Shown piece by piece: positions 33,268-42,550 of a stretch of DNA of 64,000 nt (position 1 is its first letter; the number at the start of each line of letters is the position of its first letter). The notes below the pieces were generated by a model. That model saw nothing but the letters and a program-made list of their open reading frames with translations, did not search any database and was not told where the DNA came from. Source of the DNA: Oceanimonas marisflavi (lineage in GTDB: Bacteria > Pseudomonadota > Gammaproteobacteria > Enterobacterales > Aeromonadaceae); assembly GCF_003049725.1 (NCBI RefSeq), contig NZ_QAGM01000001.1:1-64000 (forward strand), given 5' to 3'. The position numbers and the translations under genes were made by a program.

Positions 33268-34746
33268 ATGTCGCTAGAGTTTCTGGAGCAGGCTCGCAAT
33301 GAACCCATGGCACGTCGTGAGCTGACCATTCAGTCTCACGCCTTGCTGGTCGTGCGAACGCTGGACTCGATCTATAGCGCCCTGCAGCGCAAACCATTTG
33401 ACGGCGTCGACTTTGATGCCCTCGCCGCCATCATGTCCCTCTTCGACGCCATGCTTTACTACGCCGACCGCGAGCGCCAACCGGGCATGACCCGCAAAGA
33501 AGCGGAGTGGTGTCTGGTGGAGCACCTGAAGGAGGCGTATCCGGGACAAGATACTGCCCACTACGCTCAGGTCGCGGGCAAGGTTTTCACGGCGATCAAG
33601 GATCCTTTCCGTCTCCGGTACTACGACTTCACCGCACGAGCGCATTCCGATGAACAAGTGGTTCGCCTGATACGGCACGACCAGGTATCCGGCTCCGATG
33701 ACATTCTCTGGTCGATGACCGATGAAGGAATGCTGTTCTATACCCTTCGCTTGGACGAAACGCCAATAGAGCGTGCCGCCATTCTGGCCTGGCGAACGCT
33801 CAAAACCATTCGTCGCGGCGAAATCGACAAGGCGGTGCACCAGATCCAGTCAACCCAGCGGCAGCTGGAGCAATACTTGATCGGGATGCGGATGAAAGTA
33901 CGCGCCGCCCAGTCGGGTGATTTGAGCGCATCCTATGCGCACGATATCCGGCCGGTATTGAGTGACTCCTTTGATAAGACTCAGGAAGTGCTGGAGCATA
34001 TTCAGAATACCCTGTCGACCATTACCGAAATGCTAGCGGATGGGCGCTCAGCATTGCACCCCGACAAACTGCACAAGCTGCGCCAAGCGCAGGAGACTTT
34101 TGCCGAGGTCAGCGCCTTCACACTGGGCTACCAGGATCGCTTGCACGACGTGAACAAGGATTTTGAACGGGCTCGCCTGAAGCTAATTCTTCCCAGAGAC
34201 AACACCCTGTTTCGGGAAACGCTGGAAAAAGGGGCACTCCAGCCCTTGCTGGCCCTTGCCCCAGCGACCGCCGAACAGGGCATGGATGAACTGGTTACAC
34301 GCCTGCTGGCTCCCCGAAGCCAAGAGGGCGACCAGCACACCCTGCTCGATCTGGAGGCGGTGCTGAACCTGTACCTCGATCAGTTTGACCAGGTGTTGCC
34401 GCGCGAAATCCAGGATCCAACCGAACAGCCCGTTGCTATTGAAACCACCCTGCGCGGCATTTCCGAGTCGGTGCTCAGGCACTGCAGCAACTGGGTTAGC
34501 GACTGCCTGAAAGCTCGAGGCCGCGTCAGTTTTGCTGAGGTGTTTGATGCCTACGCGAATGGTGAGTTGTCCGAACTGGAGCAACAGGTCTGCTTGCTCC
34601 ACATCGGCAGCTTGGCGGCCAACAGCGATCCCTGCATCGCGGTGGATGTGGACGACGCCCCTATCGAAACGGCGCTCTGGCGGGCTGACAATATCACCCT
34701 ACTGACGACCGCCCCCACACCGCCCTTTGAGGACTTTGAGGAGTAG
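33268..34746 (+). CDS. jetA: JetA, kleisin-like subunit of Wadjet SMC complex
   Basis: The ATG at 33268 (MSLEFLEQARNEPMAR) is chosen for its GGAGG ribosome site; the frame is open to 33241. The 492-residue protein has an N-terminal winged-helix region, a long helical middle (about 190-330, for example KAVHQIQSTQRQLEQYLIG) and a C-terminal winged-helix-like part. This fits MukF/MksF-type kleisins, which bridge the SMC heads. Sequence identity to known JetA families is not obvious by eye; the call rests on position, length and fold-like pattern. First gene of the four-gene operon, 2 bp before jetB. Confidence 0.78.
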   Translation: MSLEFLEQARNEPMARRELTIQSHALLVVRTLDSIYSALQRKPFDGVDFDALAAIMSLFDAMLYYADRERQPGMTRKEAEWCLVEHLKEAYPGQDTAHYAQVAGKVFTAIKDPFRLRYYDFTARAHSDEQVVRLIRHDQVSGSDDILWSMTDEGMLFYTLRLDETPIERAAILAWRTLKTIRRGEIDKAVHQIQSTQRQLEQYLIGMRMKVRAAQSGDLSASYAHDIRPVLSDSFDKTQEVLEHIQNTLSTITEMLADGRSALHPDKLHKLRQAQETFAEVSAFTLGYQDRLHDVNKDFERARLKLILPRDNTLFRETLEKGALQPLLALAPATAEQGMDELVTRLLAPRSQEGDQHTLLDLEAVLNLYLDQFDQVLPREIQDPTEQPVAIETTLRGISESVLRHCSNWVSDCLKARGRVSFAEVFDAYANGELSELEQQVCLLHIGSLAANSDPCIAVDVDDAPIETALWRADNITLLTTAPTPPFEDFEE

Positions 34747-34748
34747 TT

Positions 34749-35573
34749 ATGCACGACACGCATCAACAGGCTAAGCGCTACGCCGAGATCGCCACGCAGG
34801 CGATCATGAGTTCACTGGGATACAAGATGGGGGATGAACCGATTCAACAGGCGCTGGAACTCCAGGGAGACGTCCTGTTTGCTGACATTATCCGCGGCGT
34901 CGCAGCCGGCATGAAGTTGCGTTACCTCGGTATCCACGAGACGTACGGGGTATTGCTGACTGCCGATGGTCGCGGCCCCTATGCCCCTACCCTGGGCTGG
35001 CTAAATAAACGCCTGCTACCTGAAACCACCGCCGAACAGATGAGCAACGAGCGCAAGGAGCAGCGTCTGTTCGCGGGATTAACCCTGATCGCCTTACTGG
35101 CTGACATGTTTCCCAACCCCGATGCGGTTCGGGTCGAGTCCGGTCAAACCAGCGGTATCAATGCAGCTTCGGTGGTGGCCAGGCTCAACAATGTTGCCGA
35201 CCAGGTGATCGCACAACGCAAAGTCGAGGGCGACGATGCGGTAGACGGCCTGCTTCTGGCCGCCCGGTTTGTGCAGGAGGAACGCATTCCCCGCATCCAT
35301 GATGAAAAGGTGAGTCGTGTCTCCAGTATCCGCTCGCAAACGGAAATGGCGATGCGTTGGATACAACTGCTGCAGACAGAGGGCTTCTTGGCCGAGGACA
35401 GCAGCCTGTCGGGAGAATCCGACTGGTATCCAACCCAGAAGCTCAAACACTATCTGCGCTATACCGGCATCGAAGAAACAGTTCGCTTTGTCATGGATAT
35501 CGATCCCGCAACGGACAGAGGGCAACCCAACCCGGCCAAAACCGCTGAAACTCAACACTCGCTGGAGATCTAG
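34749..35573 (+). CDS. jetB: JetB, MukE-like subunit of Wadjet SMC complex
   Basis: This 274-residue, mostly helical protein has winged-helix segments resembling MukE/MksE (for example RSQTEMAMRWIQLLQTEGFL and WYPTQKLKHYLRY near the C-terminus). MukE-type (KITE) subunits bind the kleisin and DNA. A GAGGAG site overlaps the jetA stop region. It is followed by jetC after 2 bp. Assigned mainly from its place between jetA and the SMC gene. Confidence 0.78.
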   Translation: MHDTHQQAKRYAEIATQAIMSSLGYKMGDEPIQQALELQGDVLFADIIRGVAAGMKLRYLGIHETYGVLLTADGRGPYAPTLGWLNKRLLPETTAEQMSNERKEQRLFAGLTLIALLADMFPNPDAVRVESGQTSGINAASVVARLNNVADQVIAQRKVEGDDAVDGLLLAARFVQEERIPRIHDEKVSRVSSIRSQTEMAMRWIQLLQTEGFLAEDSSLSGESDWYPTQKLKHYLRYTGIEETVRFVMDIDPATDRGQPNPAKTAETQHSLEI

Positions 35574-35575
35574 TA

Positions 35576-38500
35576 ATGTGGCTGATTAAACGGGTCTATA
35601 TGGATGGTGCAGGCCACGCAGAGGCCTTCTACAAGGACCTCACACTGGACTACATCGGCCTCGCTCAAGCAGCCGAACCGCCTGCTGACTCAGCACACCG
35701 TCTTCCCGCCAAGAACGCGCAAACGGTGGTCAACACCTATCAGCAGCTGGTGAACGGGGGCGGCAAATCCACCTACATCGCGCTGCTGTTGTCGATCTTT
35801 GAGCCGTCCGTCAACGACTTTACTCAGTACCTGGCCAATCGTCGCCAGCGTGAATACCACTACCGCAATTACTTCCATCAGGAGCTGTCTGTCATCCTGG
35901 TGGAGATGATCAATGAAACCGGCCAAACCCTGCTGCTGGGACATGCCCACCAGCGCCGTGGGGACGATGTAGACCGTGTTCTGTTTATCTGTGACGCGCC
36001 CGACTCCCTGCTGGACGCCCCCTTTGACGAGGTGCCTTCCTACTCGCGCGCCGAGCGTAATCCCGCGCTGCGTCCCTACGCCAACACCCTGCACAGCTTT
36101 GACAGCTGGCTCAACCTTAAAGCGGGTGGCGACAGCGGTGTGCACTGGCGCAAAACCCGGGTCAACAAAGAATGGCGCACGTTTTTGCTGGAGCAGCGGA
36201 TCAATATTGACCTCATCAAAACGATGGTCACCTTCAACGCCGAAGAAGGCGGACTGACCAAGTTTATCGACTACAAAACCGAGCAGGATTTCCTCGGTGC
36301 CTTCTTCGCCTGCACCATGTCCAAGGACACCACGGAGCAGCTGCGTGAACTGGTGGCACACGAAGTCGAACGCCAGGGTGAGCTGGAGGCCATTCGCCGC
36401 AACGAATCCTTCCTGGGAGAAGTGCTGGCGAACTGGCAGGCGTTTCTTGAGCCGGCCCGGCAGCTGGAAGGCACCCAGACGCAGCAACGGCAGATGGATG
36501 ACGGTTTCTGCGAAGCGATGCGTGATCTCACAGCCTTTGTTAAGGAAGAGCAGGCAGAGCTGGCGCAGCTCGATGACCAAGCGGAAAGTCTTCAGAAAGC
36601 CATTGACCAGGCAACGTCTCAACGCGACCTGCAGGGCAAGCGTAAGGCCCTGCTTGAGCACGATCTCGCCCTGCATCAGCTCAATGAACAACAGGCCAAG
36701 GCTGCCGCACTCAAGGAAGAGGCCGACACGAATCAGCGTCAGATCCAGATCACACGCACCGCCATTGAATACAAGGCCTATACGAAGGCCCAGAATACCT
36801 ACCGTCAGACGGACGAAGACTTGAAGGTGTTCCAAAGCGAGACGGAAAAGCCGCTGCAGGTGATCTTCGAGCGCACCGCTGGCGAGGCACTGGACGTGCT
36901 TGAGCGGGCTATCAGGAACCATCGCCAGCAGGCGGCTCAGGTTACGGAAGAGCTGGGGCAGATCGGCCAGAAAGTCAACGACCTGGAGCATTCCTGTGGC
37001 AAGCTGCAGCAGAAACTAGGCCGCCTGGAGGCGGAGAGCAACCAGTGCCGGCAAGACAAACGCAACGGCGAATCACGACTGGACGCCCTGTGCGGAGAAG
37101 GGTTGATCCAGACAGGGGAATCCCCTGTGGCGGCCCAGCACCGACTGGAATCCGCCTGGCAGAATTCAGCGCAGATTGCGGCGCAAGCCAAGATCAATGC
37201 AGGTAAAGCCGAGCAAACGCTGGAAGCGCATCAGCCGGTGGTGCGGAAAGCCTCGGTGGCGCAAAGCCAGGCCCAGCAGGCACTGACTCAGGCAGAGCAA
37301 AAGCACCAAACGGCGGCGGCTAGCGCACTGGCGCTGAATGCTAGCTATCAGGCGCTTCCCGCATCGACCCGGCTCGCTCTGGGTCTTGAGGACGCCAACT
37401 GGCACAGCGCACAGTGCGGAGCGGGGATCGATGAGGTGCTGGCGGCAGACACCCAAACGCTGTCTGGGATAAAGCAACGCCTGCTGGAAACCCAGTACGA
37501 GCTGAAAGAATTAACACTCACGGGGCATGAATTGGTCACCAAACAGATCAACCAGGCGCTTGAAGCGTGCTACGCCGCAGGCATTGCCCGGGACAAGCTC
37601 TGGGCCTTCCCCCACTACCTGGCCTCCGCCTTCCACGACGATGCGCCGCGTATCGCGGCAGTGATCGATCAAAACCCGGGCCGCTACCTGAGCCTGGTCG
37701 CGCTGGATGACACAACGTTCGAACAGGTCGGCGCCATCAGCGAGACGCTATCCTGGAAAGGGGTGCCCGTTGCCATTTATCGCCTGGAGGAAGCGCGTGA
37801 TCTCCGGGGGATAGCGCCCGACTCAGTACAGGTCGTGCTGTCAAACCCAGACAAGCACGGCTATAGCCAGGCCGCCTACGAGGCCCGGTTACAGGAGCTG
37901 GAGAACACCGTGGCCTCACAAGCGGCCTGCGTAGAGGTGGCGCAAAGCGCTCTCCATACCCTGGAGTCCTTCAAGAACGATTGGCACCTGCACCACGAAC
38001 AGCACGGCAGGCACTGGCAGAGCCTGATTGAACAGCGCGCTCAGGCCCGCTCGGCACTGGTCAATGCCAATGCTGCACTGGAGCAGGCGCAGCAGCACGA
38101 GCAGGCACTGCGCGGCGAAAAAGCCCAGGCCCAAGCGCAGCTTGAAGACGCCCAACAGCAGCACAATCAAGCCGAAAGAGCGCATGATGCCTTGACCCGT
38201 TTTGTTGCCACGGAATGGGCGGCACGCGACGCCGCGATGATAAGGCTGGATCAACTGGCCGGGCAGATTCAGCGGAGCGAGGAAGCCCTTGCACAACAGA
38301 CCGAGGAGCTGGCACGTCTGAACGAGGCGGCGAAGAACAAATACGGCGAGAAAACCCGCATTAGCATACAGATCGGCCAGTGGGATGGACTGCGCAACGA
38401 ACCGTTCTATTCGGGGATTGCGGCGACCGAAAGTATCGCCGGACAAAGCCCGAAAGAGGCTCATGAGGCGGCCGCTCAGGCGCACAAGCAATTGCTTGAG

Positions 38501-40012
38501 GCCGCCCAGGGGGAGAAGGTCACGGCACTTAAGCAACAACGGGACACCGCTGCAAAAGAGCAGCGTGCGGCATGGAGCCGCCTGTCTGCACATCTCGCGT
38601 ACCAGACGTACCCTGACGCGGTCAAAGCGGCGTCCATCAATGACCTGGCGCTGATTAACGACAGTATCGTGCGCCTAGAGGAGGCGCAGGAGCAATGCCA
38701 GCAACGTCAAATTAAGGCGCAGGCCATCCTGCAAAATCTGGCCGAAAAATGCAAGAAGGCGCGAGAAGCACTGGACGAAGGCTTTGTGTGGGAGAAGAAA
38801 CCCACCGGAATCGAGGAGCTCCGGGCGTTGCTGATCGAGATCGACAACACGCTTCATGAAACCAGGCACCAGCTCAGGCTCCTGCAGGAGCAGCAGAGGC
38901 TCCAGTCGAAAAAGATTGAGGCCGTGAAAGAGCGGCTACAGAGTGCGCAACGGGCGCAGTCCATGATTCAGTCAATCACGCCGACCTCGGCGGCGGGTCT
39001 GCCCGCCAAGATCCTGAATATAGCCGAATATGCCGAGACGCTGGCGACGCAATGCCAAAGGTACGCCCAGTTACAAGAGACCTTAAAGCAGCAAGTAATG
39101 CGTGTCGCCACGGTCTGGGGACGCTTCCGCGAACGGATCAACGAAGAATCGGCCAAGGATCCCGACACTCGCGCCAGCCAGGAATACTTGCGGCAACTGG
39201 ATTCGATCTCGACCTATCAGGAGGTGTTGGGCGATCTGGATCGTATCGGCACAGGGATCACCCAGGTGTTTGAGGCGGTGCAGGACAGCCTGGAGCAGTT
39301 CCAGCGCTCGATTGATCTGACCGTGACCCACTTGGCCGCTCATCTGGAAGGCGCGATGAAGCTGCTCAAACGTGCCAAGTCGGTCAGGATCCCGAACGAC
39401 TGCCCCGTACTACCCGGCCGTCCCATTGTGAAAATGACAGACCGGCTGAATGATCTCACCACCGATCTCAAGGGCTTTGCCAGCACTCGATTGCAATACT
39501 GGATCGCCAAGGGCCAGGTGCCCCGCACCCCCAACCGGGACGCTTTGACGGCCGATCTGGTACAGTCGGTGTTCGACGAAGGCTCGCTGGAAGTGCGCCT
39601 GTTAAAGACCAACGCCAGTCGCCCGCAATGGACCCCTATCACCCGGCTGGAGGGGTCTGGGGGACAGCGACTCACCTCCGCCTTCCTGTTGTTTGTGACG
39701 GTCGGCAAGGTACGCGAGTACGACACGGGCATTTCGAGCGCGGGATTCTTGCTGGCCGACAACCCGCTGGGCAAATCAAATGCCGATGATCTAATGCGAA
39801 TTCAGACCCAGATGGCCAAGGCCTACAATATCCAGCTCATCTACTTGACTGGTATTTCGGACGAGAATGCCCAGTCGATGTTTGATAACCATCTCTTCCT
39901 GAATAAGGTTCAGAAGCTGAAGCGGCGTGACCTGGTGACCATTGATAACGGCCGCCACGCGTTGTGGGCGGCCTCCCTGGTCGCCAAATCACAGCCCGTG
40001 ACGGACAGGTAA
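35576..40012 (+). CDS. jetC: JetC, MukB-like SMC ATPase of Wadjet system
   Basis: The 1478-residue SMC protein has an N-terminal head with a Walker A-like NGGGKST (60-66), long heptad-rich arms (about 270-640 and 770-1250), a hinge-like globular segment near 650-765 and a C-terminal head. That head holds an ABC signature (LEGSGGQRLTSAF, near 1358) and Walker B (GFLLADNPLG, near 1390). The first glycine of the usual Walker A motif is Leu here. JetC extrudes DNA loops; with JetD it leads to cleavage of circular plasmids. The length resembles MukB and is longer than I recall for type I JetC; subtype (possibly III) is unresolved. Confidence 0.87.
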   Translation: MWLIKRVYMDGAGHAEAFYKDLTLDYIGLAQAAEPPADSAHRLPAKNAQTVVNTYQQLVNGGGKSTYIALLLSIFEPSVNDFTQYLANRRQREYHYRNYFHQELSVILVEMINETGQTLLLGHAHQRRGDDVDRVLFICDAPDSLLDAPFDEVPSYSRAERNPALRPYANTLHSFDSWLNLKAGGDSGVHWRKTRVNKEWRTFLLEQRINIDLIKTMVTFNAEEGGLTKFIDYKTEQDFLGAFFACTMSKDTTEQLRELVAHEVERQGELEAIRRNESFLGEVLANWQAFLEPARQLEGTQTQQRQMDDGFCEAMRDLTAFVKEEQAELAQLDDQAESLQKAIDQATSQRDLQGKRKALLEHDLALHQLNEQQAKAAALKEEADTNQRQIQITRTAIEYKAYTKAQNTYRQTDEDLKVFQSETEKPLQVIFERTAGEALDVLERAIRNHRQQAAQVTEELGQIGQKVNDLEHSCGKLQQKLGRLEAESNQCRQDKRNGESRLDALCGEGLIQTGESPVAAQHRLESAWQNSAQIAAQAKINAGKAEQTLEAHQPVVRKASVAQSQAQQALTQAEQKHQTAAASALALNASYQALPASTRLALGLEDANWHSAQCGAGIDEVLAADTQTLSGIKQRLLETQYELKELTLTGHELVTKQINQALEACYAAGIARDKLWAFPHYLASAFHDDAPRIAAVIDQNPGRYLSLVALDDTTFEQVGAISETLSWKGVPVAIYRLEEARDLRGIAPDSVQVVLSNPDKHGYSQAAYEARLQELENTVASQAACVEVAQSALHTLESFKNDWHLHHEQHGRHWQSLIEQRAQARSALVNANAALEQAQQHEQALRGEKAQAQAQLEDAQQQHNQAERAHDALTRFVATEWAARDAAMIRLDQLAGQIQRSEEALAQQTEELARLNEAAKNKYGEKTRISIQIGQWDGLRNEPFYSGIAATESIAGQSPKEAHEAAAQAHKQLLEAAQGEKVTALKQQRDTAAKEQRAAWSRLSAHLAYQTYPDAVKAASINDLALINDSIVRLEEAQEQCQQRQIKAQAILQNLAEKCKKAREALDEGFVWEKKPTGIEELRALLIEIDNTLHETRHQLRLLQEQQRLQSKKIEAVKERLQSAQRAQSMIQSITPTSAAGLPAKILNIAEYAETLATQCQRYAQLQETLKQQVMRVATVWGRFRERINEESAKDPDTRASQEYLRQLDSISTYQEVLGDLDRIGTGITQVFEAVQDSLEQFQRSIDLTVTHLAAHLEGAMKLLKRAKSVRIPNDCPVLPGRPIVKMTDRLNDLTTDLKGFASTRLQYWIAKGQVPRTPNRDALTADLVQSVFDEGSLEVRLLKTNASRPQWTPITRLEGSGGQRLTSAFLLFVTVGKVREYDTGISSAGFLLADNPLGKSNADDLMRIQTQMAKAYNIQLIYLTGISDENAQSMFDNHLFLNKVQKLKRRDLVTIDNGRHALWAASLVAKSQPVTDR

Positions 40013-40023
40013 GGTGGGTTGGC

Positions 40024-41067
40024 ATGAGTGGCGTCATGACGTGGCTATCCCGACTGGAATCGACCACTAACAAACACCGTCTTACGGCCGGCAAGGGTGC
40101 CCGCACTGTGAACGCCAGGGCGGTACTGGACGAGGTGTTGCGCACACATCGCCAAGAAGCTTTGAGTCATGACGCTCCCAGTCTGCTAAGTCAGGCGATT
40201 GCGCAACTGCTCGAGGGGGACTGGCGGGCTCAGCCCAAGCGCGAAGCCAGCTGGCAGACCTACTGGCGCGGCCTGCGTCTGCCTAGCGCCTTTGTGTATG
40301 AAGGTGCCGTCGCCCCTGTGAAGACGACGCCAGACATTGCCTGGCACCCCTGGTTGGCGGAGCGCGTTACGGGGCCGATCACGCCGCAGGTCAAGGAGCG
40401 CTTGCTGCAGCTAAATAAATACCTGTTTCGTCAAACCGAGCTCGGCAAGCCGCTGTTTCCGGGCACGCTCGGACACCGTGAGCGGTCGCTGCTGCTCTTT
40501 GGTGATGAAAAGGCACTGGATTCCATGCCGCCCAACGGCTGGAAGCATGTCTCGCTGACGCTGGCTGACATGGGTGCCACTCGACGGGCGCCGCCCTTAC
40601 CGTATACATCATCAGGTCGCCGTGACCTTCCGGCCATTATCGTTGAAAACTCCGATGTGTATTACCGCCTGTGCCAACTTAATCGCGACCAACCCCGCTG
40701 GTCTCTGGTAATTTACGGCGCGGGTAACAAGGTGTCAGGTCAGGCAGAGTGCGTGTCACAGCTGCTTAAGGCCGAACAGGTAGCGCAACTGCTCTATTTT
40801 GGCGACCTGGATGTGGCGGGCCTGAAAATTGCCCATCAGCTGCGCCGCAAGCTGCTTGATGACTACGGTATCAGTCTGCAACTGGATGAGTGGCTCTATG
40901 ATGAGCTGATCCGCAATCGCCTGGTGACGCCTGAAGGCAATGCCAATAACGAACGGTTTGATATTGAGTCGCGGTGCGACTGGATGCCGCGCTTTGTGGT
41001 TCGAGCAATGAAGACACTGATGGCAGCCCACCTGCGGTTGCCTCAAGAAGGTGTGGCCAACCGCTGA
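40024..41067 (+). CDS. jetD: JetD, Toprim nuclease of Wadjet system
   Basis: The ATG at 40024 (MSGVMTWLSRLESTTNKHRL) follows an AGGTGGG site; the frame is open to 39964. The 347-residue protein has a C-terminal Toprim domain. Candidate catalytic acids are Glu208 (IIVENSDVYY) and the DxD pair Asp261/Asp263 (YFGDLDVAGL), with IYGAGNK between. JetD is related to topoisomerase VI and Spo11 and cuts the DNA held by the JetABC complex. It starts 11 bp after jetC and ends the operon. Confidence 0.87.
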   Translation: MSGVMTWLSRLESTTNKHRLTAGKGARTVNARAVLDEVLRTHRQEALSHDAPSLLSQAIAQLLEGDWRAQPKREASWQTYWRGLRLPSAFVYEGAVAPVKTTPDIAWHPWLAERVTGPITPQVKERLLQLNKYLFRQTELGKPLFPGTLGHRERSLLLFGDEKALDSMPPNGWKHVSLTLADMGATRRAPPLPYTSSGRRDLPAIIVENSDVYYRLCQLNRDQPRWSLVIYGAGNKVSGQAECVSQLLKAEQVAQLLYFGDLDVAGLKIAHQLRRKLLDDYGISLQLDEWLYDELIRNRLVTPEGNANNERFDIESRCDWMPRFVVRAMKTLMAAHLRLPQEGVANR

Positions 41068-41079
41068 AGAGATCAAGCT

Positions 41080-41104
41080 AAAAAAGGCCTGCACCAGGCA
41101 GGCC
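41080..41104 (-). terminator. Rho-independent terminator of the sarcosine operon
   Basis: Read on minus, the stem GGCCTGC/GCAGGCC (41104-41086) with a 5-nt loop is followed by TTTTTT (41085-41080). It lies 26 bp beyond the cupin gene stop. On plus there is no T-run, so it is not clearly a jetD terminator. Confidence 0.8.
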
Positions 41105-41130
41105 GAAAAACAGGACCGTGTTAACCCCAA

Positions 41131-41475
41131 TCAGGCAAACACAAAGTATTTACGTACGGTTTCCACCACTTCCCAGGTACCCTTGAAGCCGGGCTCCACC
41201 ACAAAGATGTCGCCCGCTTTCAGGTGAATGGGCTCGCCGCCTTCGGGAGTGAGAATGCAGTAACCTTCGCGGAAATCGCAATATTCCCACTTGTCGTAGT
41301 TCACCGCCCATTTTCCCGGGGTGCAGATCCAGGTACCCATCAGCTTGCTGCCGTCTTCTGACTTGTAAGCGTTCAGGTTCACGGTATGCGGGTCGCCAGA
41401 CAGTTTTTCCCACTTGGTGGCATCCAGTAATACTTCTGGCTGTGCATCGCGTAACGCCTTGATCTTGCTAGACAT
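41131..41475 (-). CDS. Small cupin (DUF861/EutQ-like) protein
   Basis: The 114-residue single-domain cupin has motif 1 like GTWICTPGKWAVNYDKWEYC and motif 2 with PIHLKAGDIFVVEPGFKGTW, the pattern of the DUF861 cupins. A conventional metal-binding His pattern is not clear. The enzymatic role is unknown. It is the last gene of the glycine betaine/sarcosine operon, 53 bp after purU, with a good AAGGAG ribosome site. Confidence 0.78.
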   Translation of the reverse strand: MSSKIKALRDAQPEVLLDATKWEKLSGDPHTVNLNAYKSEDGSKLMGTWICTPGKWAVNYDKWEYCDFREGYCILTPEGGEPIHLKAGDIFVVEPGFKGTWEVVETVRKYFVFA

Positions 41476-41528
41476 GATGTCTCCTTGTTCATGCCGAATG
41501 CGTCTGCATTCGATGGTTTAATGAGTGT

Positions 41529-42395
41529 TCAGCTGCCCAGTACCACCGTCTTGCCCTGGTACATAAACACCCGCTTTTCAATGTGATACTGAATGGCCCT
41601 GGCCAGGGTCACGCACTCGATATCGCGGCCCTTGGCCACCAGATCTTCCGGGTAGTGGCTGTGATCCACCGCCTGCACTCCCTGAGTGATAATGGGGCCT
41701 TCATCCAGCTCGTTGTTGATGTAGTGGGCCGTGGCTCCCACCAGTTTCACGCCCTTGGCGTAGGCCTGGTGATAAGGCTGGGCGCCCTTGAAACCGGGCA
41801 GCAACGAGTGGTGAATATTGATGGCGCGGCCGGACAGCTTGTCGCACAGATCCGGGCTCAGCACCTGCATGTAGCGCGCCAGCACCACCAGCTCGGCGTC
41901 CGACTCCTGCACAATCTTCCACAACTGCGCCTCCTGCTCCGCCTTGGTATCGGGCGTCACCGGCAGGTGGTAGTAGGGAATATGGTGCCAGTCGGCCAGC
42001 CGCTGCAGATCCGGGTGGTTGGAAATAATCGCCGGAATTTCGATGGCCAGCTGACCGGTGCGGTAGCGATACAGCAGATCGTTGAGGCAGTGGTCAAACT
42101 TGGAGACCAGGATCACCACATTGGGTCTGTGACTGCGTTCGGTCAGCTCCCACTCCATGCCGAATTTTCCGGCACGGGAGGCAAAACCATCGCGAAACGC
42201 CGCTTCATCAAACTCGCCCTGCTCAGGCTTGCGGAACTCCACCCGAATAAAAAAACGGCCGGCGCGGGCGTCATCAAAGGTCTGCATGTCCGCCACATAA
42301 CAGCCCTGTTCATACAGGTAGCCGGTCACCGCATCCACGGTGCCCAGCCGGCTTTCACAGCTGGCGGTGAGGATAAGGGTATCGTGCTGGTTCAT
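41529..42395 (-). CDS. purU: Formyltetrahydrofolate deformylase PurU
   Basis: PurU hydrolyses 10-formyl-tetrahydrofolate to formate and tetrahydrofolate, clearing the C1 units made by sarcosine oxidation. The ATG at 42395 (MNQHDTLILTASCESRLGTV) has GGGAGG upstream; an open frame continues into a REP doublet but is not coding. The 288-residue protein has an N-terminal ACT domain and a C-terminal formyltransferase-like domain with catalytic NIHHSLLPGFKGA. It lies 155 bp after soxG. Confidence 0.93.
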   Translation of the reverse strand: MNQHDTLILTASCESRLGTVDAVTGYLYEQGCYVADMQTFDDARAGRFFIRVEFRKPEQGEFDEAAFRDGFASRAGKFGMEWELTERSHRPNVVILVSKFDHCLNDLLYRYRTGQLAIEIPAIISNHPDLQRLADWHHIPYYHLPVTPDTKAEQEAQLWKIVQESDAELVVLARYMQVLSPDLCDKLSGRAINIHHSLLPGFKGAQPYHQAYAKGVKLVGATAHYINNELDEGPIITQGVQAVDHSHYPEDLVAKGRDIECVTLARAIQYHIEKRVFMYQGKTVVLGS

Positions 42396-42461
42396 GCTCT
42401 GCCTCCCATGGCGATGCGTGTTCCTTGCAATCAGGCCCGGCGTGAACCGGGCCTTCCAATA

Positions 42462-42542
42462 TGGACCCCCGCCTTCGCGGGGGTGACTTGGCCTGACAGG
42501 GGCCTGCCCTCTCGCCGTCATTCCCGCGCAGGCGGGAATCCA
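42462..42542. repeat. REP doublet between soxG and purU
   Basis: Two 26-bp palindromic units are inverted relative to each other: 42462-42487 on plus and 42517-42542 on minus. Both read TGGA, a CCCGCC/GCGGG stem-loop core, then TGAC. Covariation at two stem positions keeps pairing. A further hairpin (GCCCGG/CCGGGC) lies just left, at about 42435-42452. The block fills most of the 155-bp soxG-purU gap. Confidence 0.8.
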
Positions 42543-42550
42543 GGGCCTGT

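Noticed and set aside
32110-41130. Attachment-site direct repeats flanking the Wadjet island
   Set aside because: No convincing repeat pair or integrase gene was found at either edge.
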